This document shows, piece after piece, positions 1 through 7,217 of a stretch of 13,598 bases of DNA. Source of the stretch: Auxenochlorella pyrenoidosa (Eukaryota; Chlorophyta; Trebouxiophyceae; Chlorellales; Chlorellaceae); the NCBI GenBank assembly GCA_001430745.1, contig KQ482028.1:208364-221961 (forward strand). The letters run 5' to 3'. The position numbers were made by a program, and so were the translations under genes. The stretch's first letter is position 1; each line of letters starts with the position of its first letter. Below the pieces are notes generated by a model. It had not been told where the DNA came from. It worked only from the letters and a program-made list of their open reading frames with translations, and ran no database searches.

Positions 1-3000
1 TCCTCCACCCTCTCCCTCTCCCCCGCCGCCTCCGTCCCCCTCCCCTCCCCCACCCAGTCCCTCGCCCCCTCCACCCCCCAGCCCCTCGCCTCCACCTCCA
101 CCACCAAAGCCCTCTCCACCCCCGCCCCCAAGCCCGCCGAGCCCCTCGCCACCGCTGCCGCCCTCCCCCTCGCCCCCACCTCCGCCCCGCCCCAGCCCGC
201 CTCCCCGGCCTCCCCCGCCGCCGCTGCCGCCATCGCCGCCGCCCCCTGCACCGCCGCCTCCCCTCGCGTGAGTATGCCGAACCTATGCTGCCACTGCTGC
301 TGCTTGACTTGCGTGGCATGCGGCTGCCAGGTTGCAGCCGGCTGCGACCGATGCACCTGGCCTTTGCATCTGTCTTCAGGCTGCCGCGGTATGGCATGCG
401 CCCTTGTGCCCACACAGCATTAGCGACCTGGCATGGCCCATGCAGATTCTACCTGGGGAACACTGCATCCGGGATGGGCGTACGCACCAACAACCAATAC
501 CTTTTCTCCACTACCACCTGGCGCGGCATCACCTTCACAGTGAGACCTGGGGGTCACCGTCTGACTTTTGGGGAATTGCAAGGAGTGAGCAGCGAGCGGT
601 TTTGCGGGCGCATGTTCCGCAGCTGCCCGTCGCCACCTGCGGCTCTGCGAAGCTGGCAGTCAGAGCGCACATGGCAGCAGGCCAGCCAGCCCCGACCGCC
701 GTTCAAGCTGGCATGCCCGGAACGATGCCTCGGGCTGCCACAACTGTCGGTTGGCTTCTGTAATCCACACCCTCGTGCTGTAGCGCTTCGTTCGTTCTTG
801 CTTCTTTCAGACTTGCTGCTTTCACAGCTGCCACCTGCGTGTGCCTTTGCCTTTGCTGCCCCGCAGGCTAACTTTGCCTCCGTGATCAGCAGCCTTCAGT
901 TCTCGTCCATCCAGACCACCAGTGGCGCCTTCAACGTCACCCTCACCCTCTTTTCGGTCGACGCCTCCACCGGCAAGCCCAGCGGCAGCGCCCTGGCCGC
1001 CCAGACCTTTGCCCTGACAGTTGCAACAGCATCCACCGTCACAAATTGGACGCTCAGCCCCACCAGCCTGCCCTCGCTGTCGGCTGGCTCGTCGTACGCC
1101 GTCGTTCTGAGCGGCCAGGGCCCCTCGTCTGCGTCGGTCTACTGGTGAGCCCTGCTCTGGAGAGATTTTGTGGTGTTGGTAGGCAGTGAATGCGCGGGGC
1201 CGGCAGCAGACTCTGCCGTCCCAGCCCGCTTGGGCAGCCGACAGACGGGGCATGCACGCGCCCAGGCCCAGCAACCACGCGCCGGTCGGGGGCGCCGGCC
1301 GGGCCTCGTCTGAATCCCCTGGCGCACCTCATCGCCACCTGTTCCTGCCGGTTTTTGTTTTTTGCAGGTACGTCCCCACTGACCTGACGCCCGCCAGCAG
1401 CACTGGCTGGACTTACACAGGGTGGCTCACCACCAGCGACAGCGGTACCTCCTGGTGCGGGCCCGCAGCCTCGGCGCCGTGTTGTGCGCTCGAGGCCATG
1501 GGCTGCATGCCAGGTGGCTGCAGGCTGATCAGCCGACGACCCGTGACCACTCCTGCACCTCTGATGGGGACTGGGCTGCACGTCGCGCATGTGCATGCAT
1601 GGTGGCAAACCCAGCAGGTTCCTCAGCGTGTGGGACGCCACAGCGGACCGACAGCTGCTCTTCGTGCCTCTGTTGTGTGTTGTGCTGCAGGTTGAGGGTG
1701 AGCACAACGCAGCTCGGCTTGGTGGTTTACATGTCTGGCACCTCGCCGCCCTCGCCCCCGCCGCCGCCCTCCCCTTCCCCGCCGCCGTCGCCCCCCGCCC
1801 CGCCGCCCCCCCTTGCGTGAGTGCGGCGTGGTCGGGGCTGCTGTTTAGAAGCCTGCAGGCTACCACATTCAGGGCGCTCCACACACTCGGGGCCTTGTAG
1901 CTGCCAATGCACAATCTGCAACGACGCAGGAGCGTGTCAACTCTCAACAAGCTGACGCAGCGAGCTCGTGGGCTCTTACCTGCCCAGCAGGTTCTATGCG
2001 GGCAACACGGCATCGGGCATAGCCACCAGCCTGGGGGGCCAGTACTCCACCTCCTCCACCCGCTGGAATGGCTTCGCCTTCAAGGTGGGTGCCAAACCTG
2101 GCAGCGCGCACCCCGCTCCCATCAACGACCCTGGCAGCGCACGCCCTGCTCCCAGCAACCTGGCAGTGCACAGCCCGCTCCCAACACTCCGGCAGCGCGC
2201 TCCCCTGGCGGCAGTTGTGACCTTCCTGCCACCCGCACAAGCCGCCAGACTCTGACTGTGACCCGCCCCGTGTTCTTTCCCGCCTGCCCGGCAGGCCAAC
2301 TTTGGCTCGGTCATCTCCAGCCTGCAGCTGCGTGTCCTCGTCACCAGCAGCGGCAGTGTCACCGCAACGCTGTACCTGTATGCGGCCACATCCAGCGGCG
2401 TGCCCACCGGCAGCGCCCTGGCGAGCCAGGACTTTACGAACACGGTGTCTGCCAGCGTGCCGGTCACGTTGACCCTCAGCCCCACCTCCTTCCCCTCGCT
2501 GTCGGCCGGCTCGGCTTACGCTCTTCTGGTCAAGGGGACCAGCACCAGCGTGTACTGGTGCGTGCCTTTGCCCATGCTGCGTGGGCTGCATGCATGCGCA
2601 AAAGCAGGCAGCGTGCGCCTGGGGGCCAGTGCGTGCTTGGCGCAGGGACCCAGGGCACTGCTGCAGGGGCTGCACCCCTTGCTATCTGCAAGGACCGTGT
2701 TCGAGGTTTCCGCCTCGGGCGCTGCGACAGTGCGCAGCTCTCCCTGGCGGCTGTGCGCATGATGCCACATCCCTTCACCCGGCAACCCCTTGTCCCAGGT
2801 ACATCCCCAACGACACCACCGCCGCCAGCAGCACCGGCTGGACAGTCCTGGGCTGGGGCTACACATCAGACTCGGGGTCCACCTGGTGAGGTCGGGGTGC
2901 GCTGTGCTGTGCTGCGCTGTGCTGTGTTCACAAGCCGTCGAGAGGTGGGTTCCACCTGGTGAGGCCGGCCTGCTGTGCTCTGTCGGCACGCCGCGTTGTG

Positions 3001-3766
3001 CCGTGTCCTCGCGCCGTCAGCCGGCCGGGCCGGCCTTGCGAGGCTTTCCGGCTGCCCAGGCTCTACAGGAGCTCTCTGGGGGATACGCTGCCAGTTCTAC
3101 AGCGGTCGAGACAGACCCTCCGCCCGAAGAACAGCAAGCAGTGCTCCATCTCAATAAAGAGCGAGAGCTGACGGTGCCAAAGCACCATCGGCTGCGTGTC
3201 CTGCCCACAGGCCCTAGGGGGGATGGCAGACGATATGAACCCCCTCTTGCCTACCCCCCACCCCACACCACCACCCACCACACCCACCCACACGCACACA
3301 CGCACGCATACACCCGACCCCTCTTGCTTCCTCCTCAGGAATGGCTTCAACAACGGCGTGCTCAAACTGGCCGCCTACCTGTCGGGCAGCTCACCACCGC
3401 CTCCTCCGCCTCCGCCATCGCCCCCTCCGCCGCCCCCGCTCGTGTGAGCTGGCCACGGACCCAGCCAGCCCTGGCTGGGTCGCAAACGGGCGCCTGCCCT
3501 GCTGGTGCACCCTTGGCACCTAGGCACGTGCTTCTGCGGGTGCTTGCAAGAGCCAAGTGCAAGGACAGCGTAAAGAGCGGCGCCACGCGTGTTGCCGCCA
3601 CCCCCCAAACCACAGCCACCCCACCCACCCAATGCGCAACCCCACCTCACCCCCGCCCCTGCAGGTTTTACGTGGGCAACACCGCATCTGGGATAGGCTC
3701 AAACACTGGCAATCAGTACACCACTTCCAGCACCCGATGGAATGGCTTCTCCTTCAAGGTGAGCAT

Positions 3767-3797
<31 letters not shown>

Positions 3798-4985
3798 TTA
3801 CACCGTGTGACGCGCCGCTGCCAGCAGCAACTGCAACAGTCTACAACAGGGACGGCGCGGCCACACAACAGGGAAAGATAGCAATGGTAGACCGCATTGC
3901 GCCAACGCATGCCCCCCCGCTGCTGGGCTCCGCTGGGGGGCTGTTGCATTTCATTGGTCAAGAGGCCCGGGGCTTGGCCCGGGGCGGGCGAGGCCCGCCG
4001 CGAGGTTGTGCATGCGCGTCTGTTGGTGCACAGCTCTTCAACCCGCGGCCGCTTGTCTTCCTTCCCGAGCAGGCCAACTTTGCCTCAAAAGTTTCCAGTC
4101 TGAAGCTGCGGGTGCTCGTCACCAGCAGCGGCAGCATTAGCACGACTCTCTACCTGTACGCTGCCAAGTCCAGTGGCGTCCCCACCGGCAGTGCCCTGTC
4201 CAGCCAGAGCTTCTCCAACACCGTGTCTGCCAGCGTGGCGACGACCTGGACCCTCAGCCCCACCTCCTTCCCCTCGCTAACTGCTGGATCCACCTATGCC
4301 GTAGTGCTGAAGAGCGCCAGCACCAACGTGTACTGGTGGGTGCCGCCCTCGCTGCCCATGGGGGGCAACGTCCCCCCGGCCATGGCGTGCACGCTCAGAT
4401 CAACCTGGCCCCCTCAGGTCACCCGTCCACGCCCCACCTCCCAACTCCACCCACCCATGCACCCCCTCTACAGGTACATTGCCAGCGACACCACCGGCGC
4501 CAGCAGCACCGGCTGGACGCTGCTGGGCTGGGGCTACACATCAGACTCGGGGTCCACCTGGTGAGGCCGTGCTGCGCAGTGCCGTGCTGTGCCGTGCTGT
4601 GCTGTGCTGTGCTGTGCTGTGTTTACCAGCCGTCGAGAGGTGGGTTCCACCTGGTGAGGCCGGGCCGCTGCGCTCTGTCGAGACGCCGCCCCTGGCGCCT
4701 TTGGCGCTGACTGTCAGATGCGGCTCCTCCTCAGCACCAGCGGTGCTGGCAGCTGCAGTGCAAGCTATGCCGACGCGCAGTGGTTCAGCGGCGAGCGGTG
4801 TATGGCTTGCTCGGCCTCGCCTGCATGTGCAAGCAGCGCTCTCCTCCGCGCCGGCGCCAGCGGGTCTGGGCCCCTGAAAGCATGCAAACTGCGCCCCTCC
4901 ACCCGGCGGCCTGGTCTGTTGCAGGAACGGTTTCAACAACGGGGCCCTGAACCTCGTGGCCTACCTGTCGGGCGCCTCTGCATGA
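1..4985 (+). CDS. Modular secreted matrix-type protein: repeated beta-sandwich-like modules with SPPPP linkers (5'-partial)
   Basis: Thirteen exons read through in one frame: 1-267, 446-539, 867-1144, 1368-1454, 1691-1816, 1991-2084, 2295-2557, 2799-2885, 3339-3443, 3665-3758, 4073-4335, 4474-4560 and 4925-4985 (TGA at 4983). The reading frame starts at base 2 and gives 634 residues. All introns are GT-AG. Seen directly: a Pro/Ser-rich linker of 89 residues, then three related modules of about 170 residues ending at shorter proline-rich linkers; the last copy ends SGASA-stop. Each module carries NTASG, SSTRWNGF-like, LSPTSFPSL, AGSxYA, VYWY, ASSTGWT and TSDSGSTW motifs. The pattern (sandwich strands, GxPTGSAL, TAGSTYAVVLK, VYW) resembles bacterial choice-of-anchor R-type domains; this is from memory and unchecked. 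Hydroxyproline-type linkers between globular modules are typical of volvocine/chlorophyte wall and matrix proteins such as pherophorins, so an extracellular role is inferred. The signal peptide would lie upstream. No C-terminal membrane or GPI segment is seen. The exon structure is secure; the function is tentative. Confidence 0.85.
2..267 (+). other. Proline-rich linker exon (hydroxyproline-rich type)
   Basis: Read from base 2 this exon is almost only Pro and Ser, with a few Lys, Arg, Leu and Ala (PSPPPP-type repeats), and ends PPPPLA. It is joined to the first module in the window by an intron with donor GTGAGT at 268 and acceptor at 445, splitting an Ala codon (GC|A). Such linkers are extended, O-glycosylated rods in algal and plant wall proteins; glycosylation here is inferred. 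The exon continues beyond the left edge, so its full length is unknown. The plus strand is nearly pure pyrimidine through much of it. Confidence 0.85.
446..1816 (+). other. Module 1 of the matrix protein (exons 446-539, 867-1144, 1368-1454, 1691-1816)
   Basis: Four exons encode one module plus its linker. The first begins FYLGNTASGMG. The second runs from ANFASVISSLQF to VYW. The third is WYVPTDLTPASSTGWT to TSDSGTSW. The fourth gives a final strand, LGLVVYMSGTS, then a linker of about 24 residues of SPP repeats ending LA. It is the most diverged of the three copies: it has TTTWRGITF where the others have SSTRWNGF, and its third exon reads TGWLTTSD rather than LGWGYTSD. Intron phases (2, 0, 2, 2) equal those of the other copies. 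Confidence 0.8.
2097..2215 (+). repeat. Short minisatellite in intron, about 30-bp units, roughly 3.5 copies
   Basis: Inside the intron 2085-2294. Units begin CCTGGCAGCGCGCACCCCGC, with following units starting near 2130, 2159 and 2189, each ending in CTCCCA plus CAAC or CACT. Unit lengths are about 33, 30 and 29 bp. It is non-coding and has no counterpart in the matching introns of modules 1 and 3. Confidence 0.7.
2886..2968 (+). repeat. Pentanucleotide (CTGTG)n tract followed by a duplicated exon-end/donor, module 2 intron
   Basis: After the authentic donor at 2886 (TCCACCTG|GTGAGG) comes a run of GCTGT/GCTGC pentamers to about 2926. Then a second TCCACCTG|GTGAGG follows, with its GT at 2959, 73 bp downstream of the first. 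The 36 bases 2933-2968 are identical to 4628-4663 in the module 3 intron. Confidence 0.8.
3252..3316 (+). repeat. CACCC/CACA low-complexity tract in intron
   Basis: C- and A-rich simple sequence (CCACCCACCACACCCACCCA, then CACGCACACACGCACGCA) about 20-85 bp upstream of the acceptor at 3338. It contains almost no G and may overlap the branch-site and pyrimidine-tract region of this intron. Confidence 0.7.
3767..3797 (+). repeat. (CTGG)7 microsatellite just after the donor at 3759
   Basis: Seven perfect CTGG units at 3767-3794 plus a partial unit. It begins eight bases inside the intron 3759-4072 of module 3. The corresponding intron of module 2 (2085-2294) lacks it, so it arose or was lost after the module duplication. 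Confidence 0.85.
4561..4663 (+). repeat. Pentanucleotide (CTGTG)n tract followed by a duplicated exon-end/donor, module 3 intron
   Basis: Same arrangement as in module 2. The authentic donor is at 4561, a longer pentamer tract lies at about 4579-4621, and the second TCCACCTG|GTGAGG has its GT at 4654, 93 bp downstream. The 20-bp difference from module 2 equals four pentamer units, so it can be explained by repeat slippage alone. Confidence 0.8.
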
Positions 4986-5706
4986 ATCGCCCATGGGCCA
5001 GCCGATGCATGGAGCGCATGCATGGAGCACATGCTTTCACCGTGCCGTAACATCAGTACGTATTCCACTGGGTTGCGCCCTGGGCGCGCTGCACCTCCCC
5101 GCTCTGCGAAGGGGAAGGCACGCTGGAGCCCTGGCTGTCTTCTCCGTGCACATTGCTGCTGCTGCCGCTTCGCACTGCTCCGAGCTTTTGCGCACCAGTG
5201 ACGGCTCGCCCTTCTTATCTCACTCAGCCTGTTCCCGCACGTGATGCATCTACATCTACTTGTGGATCATCCTTCTGGATGATCCCGCCTGCAGATTGCC
5301 ACGTGTCTGACCATTGTTTTGTGTTTCAGGTACCTGCTCAGCATTCTTCTACCTGCTCAACATTCCCCTTGTCGGCCCCTCTCAGTGACTTCCACCCTTG
5401 CCCATCTCAGCTGTCAGATGCCACCCCATGCACTTATACGCAACCCCTCCCGTCCTGCCATCATCCTGCCCCTGAGCCTGAGATTGCATGACATTTCACA
5501 GTGCTGCAAGTGCTGTGTGTGACATGCACACAAACACGGGAAGAGGCAAGCGCTGCTCTGCGGGAGCAGATGCCTGCTTCCTGCCGCACTCATCGCCGCA
5601 GAGCAGGCAGTGGCAGCCCGTGTGTCCTTGCCGCTACAGCTGCCACTCTCATTGCCGCGGTGACCAGAGCGCCACCAGTAAACCAGCCGAGCCCCTCCCG
5701 TACTGC

Positions 5707-5709
<3 letters not shown>

Positions 5710-5742
<33 letters not shown>
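5710..5742 (+). repeat. (CTG)11 trinucleotide repeat
   Basis: Eleven perfect CTG units in the convergent intergenic region. It would encode poly-Leu, poly-Ala or poly-Cys on the plus strand and poly-Gln on the minus, but no surrounding frame supports coding. It may sit in the 3' UTR of the matrix gene. Confidence 0.9.
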
Positions 5743-5743
<1 letters not shown>

Positions 5744-5904
5744 AACCCCGCATGTATTGCCTGTGGGCATGCTGTTGCCGCTGCTCAGCCTCAAATGCCA
5801 GGGCCGTCAGGCTGCAGAGGGCAAGGCAGCTTGCAAAAGACAGGGCGACCAGCGACCATGAGGGTTGCCGCCGCTGCTGCCGGGCGCCCAGGGGCCCTGG
5901 GGTG

Positions 5905-6150
5905 CCGGCACTGGCACCGCCCCGGGCACGCGCTAGGGCGCAGGTGCTGGCACGTGCACCAGCACAGCCGCACGTGGGTGCTCCGGCGCAGGCGTTGGCT
6001 CACCCTGGGGCACTGGCACTGGCACTGGTGCGCGCTAGGGTGCTGGCGCCAGCGTGGGTACAGGCTCCCGCTGGGGCACAGGCAACCGCACTGGCTCGCG
6101 CTGACGCTGGGGCTGAGGCGCAGGCAGCCGCACTGGCTCCTGCTGGACAG
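5905..6150. repeat. Degenerate GCACTGGC-rich repeat block
   Basis: GCACTGGC/GCTGGGGC motifs recur at irregular spacing (for example near 5908, 6010-6027, 6088 and 6128). Two adjacent longer units begin CGCTGGGGC near 6069 and 6105 and both contain CCGCACTGGCTC. GCGCTAGGG followed by TGCTGGC recurs about 100 bp apart (near 5930 and 6031). All frames across it are low-complexity. The minus frame reads a short Pro/Arg/Gln pattern (REPVRLP twice), but no gene model could be built around it. Confidence 0.6.
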
Positions 6151-6500
6151 TGTCCCCCCATATGACGCCGCACACGTTGCAGCTGTTTCTGCAGCAGCTC
6201 ACACGCTGCCATGTCCCATCTGCCATGCACGTGCGCAATGGTGCTTTGGCAGCGGCAGGGCGACAGCAGGGGGTCTTCCCGCGTGGCTGTGCTGTAGCAA
6301 ATGCGCCAGAATGGCGCATCTTGCTCTGCCTGGACTGGGGCAGCTGCCGAGTGTGGCGGGGGGCAAGATAGAAGGCATGCAGGCCGCTGCCAGCTGGGAA
6401 GGGTCTCTGCGGCAGCACACCTTGCAGTGGCATACAAGGTGCAATCACTGCTCTCATTCACACCAAGCCTTGCCACAACCAAGACGCTGACCTGACATGC

Positions 6501-6556
6501 GTGGGAGACGTCACGTCTCTGTGGGAGACGAGCAGGCTCGAAGCCTGGAGGCGTCT
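6501..6556. other. Palindrome and hairpin cluster between convergent genes
   Basis: Two adjacent inverted repeats. The first is GAGACGT (6505-6511), one base, ACGTCTC (6513-6519). The second is CAGGCT (6533-6538), CGA, AGCCTG (6542-6547), enclosed by AGACG (6526-6530) and CGTCT (6552-6556). GTGGGAGACG also occurs as a direct repeat at 6501 and 6521. The cluster lies 57-112 bases beyond the minus-strand poly(A) signal at 6613, so a termination or pausing role is possible but inferred. Confidence 0.65.
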
Positions 6557-6612
6557 TCACCAACCCAGGGACAGCGTTGCAGCACCTCTCGATGGCTATA
6601 CAATTGTTGATT

Positions 6613-6617
6613 TTACA
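6613..6617 (-). terminator. Putative TGTAA poly(A) signal of the spartin-like gene
   Basis: TTACA on the plus strand, TGTAA on the minus: the usual chlorophyte polyadenylation signal. It is the first one met downstream of the stop codon at 7218 and implies a 3' UTR of about 600 nt, normal for green algae. The call rests on motif and position only. Confidence 0.5.
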
Positions 6618-7217
6618 CAGGGAACCGGCAGCAAGGTTTGCAAGACAGAGCATGGCCCGTCTAGGACCGGCAGCCCATGCTGCGCCCTGCTGCCCGCGTC
6701 ATCTCAACTTCTTTGGACTGCCTTGCGCAAGCGCTGCCAAACGTGGGCAGCCTGCCCAGGCACGACCTGCCTCGTCACAGACTGCATGACACTGAAGCTC
6801 CTTTGGAGCACCATGCAGGCAAAGAAGTTCTGTTGGCTGACGGTTTGAGAGTCCACCCGGCGAAGCTCCATTGCCACCTCCGGCATCGAGATATCCACCA
6901 CTGGGCAAGCTGGCCTGCTCAAGCTGGGACCTTTCCAAGTGCGCTTCCGAGTGTTGCATGTGTCGAATGGCCGGGAAAGCAAGGGTGGTGCATGGCAGGG
7001 GTGGATGAGCGACAGGCAGGACAGACGGGTCGCAGGGGAGACTGAGCTAGGCCAGAAGGAGCAGGCAACATACAGATCTAGTGTACATACAGCGGCCTGC
7101 TAGCGGGGAGCGCAGCACGTCAGAAAGAAAGAATACGGCCCTAAGGCGTGGATTCAGGGAGCCGGAGGATGTCAAGCCACTCGGGCACCGCCAGCTACCG
7201 TAGCGCAGCACGTCAGC

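Larger units (their letters stand above)
1991..3443 (+). other. Module 2 of the matrix protein (exons 1991-2084, 2295-2557, 2799-2885, 3339-3443)
   Basis: Begins FYAGNTASGIAT and ends in a linker of eight or more prolines with LV at the donor (GT|GTGAGC at 3444). The second exon runs from ANFGSVISSLQLRVL to STSVYW, the third ends LGWGYTSDSGSTW, the fourth begins NGFNNGVLKLAAYLSGSS. Exon lengths 94, 263 and 87 nt are identical to module 3. The intron 2886-3338 shares sequence with the equivalent intron of module 3, so the two copies arose by a genomic tandem duplication that included introns. Confidence 0.85.
3665..4985 (+). other. Module 3, C-terminal module of the matrix protein (exons 3665-3758, 4073-4335, 4474-4560, 4925-4985)
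   Basis: Begins FYVGNTASGIGSNTGNQY and ends LNLVAYLSGASA-stop, so it lacks the proline linker found after modules 1 and 2 and forms the C-terminus. The first three exons are 94, 263 and 87 nt, exactly as in module 2, with near-identical wording (SSTRWNGFSFK, LRVLVTSSGS, GVPTGSAL, TLSPTSFPSL, LGWGYTSDSGSTW). No hydrophobic tail follows, so the mature protein probably ends as a soluble module. Confidence 0.85.
4986..6612. other. Convergent intergenic region and 3' UTR of the matrix gene
   Basis: Lies between the stop of the plus-strand matrix gene and the probable 3' end of the minus-strand spartin-like gene. No reading frame here resembles a protein I recognise; the longer ones are low-complexity (Ala/Pro or Trp/His/Arg translations of a GC-rich repeat). 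Contents: a 13-bp tandem pair, GCATGGAGC(G/A)CAT, at about 5007-5032; (CTG)11 at 5710-5742; a degenerate GCACTGGC repeat at 5905-6150; palindromes at 6501-6556. No plus-strand TGTAA was found. CGTAA at 5047-5051, about 60 bases after the stop, is the nearest variant. Confidence 0.6.

Noticed and set aside
5318..5522. Acceptor-like TTTTGTGTTTCAG|GTACCTG that looks like the start of another VYWY-type exon
   Set aside because: The sequence after it does not match the third exon of any module, and the gene already ends in a stop at 4985. A decayed exon remains possible.
5488..6165. Plus-strand open frame of 225 codons
   Set aside because: Composition is Ala/Pro/Arg low-complexity from the GC-rich repeat and the CTG run; no conserved motif and no supporting splice signals.
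6526..6556. tRNA-like T-arm: GGCTCGAAGCC with a minus-strand frame reading PPGFEPARL
   Set aside because: The loop lacks the TTC start of a T-loop, no acceptor stem, anticodon arm or D-arm can be placed, and the sequence is better explained as a two-tier hairpin.
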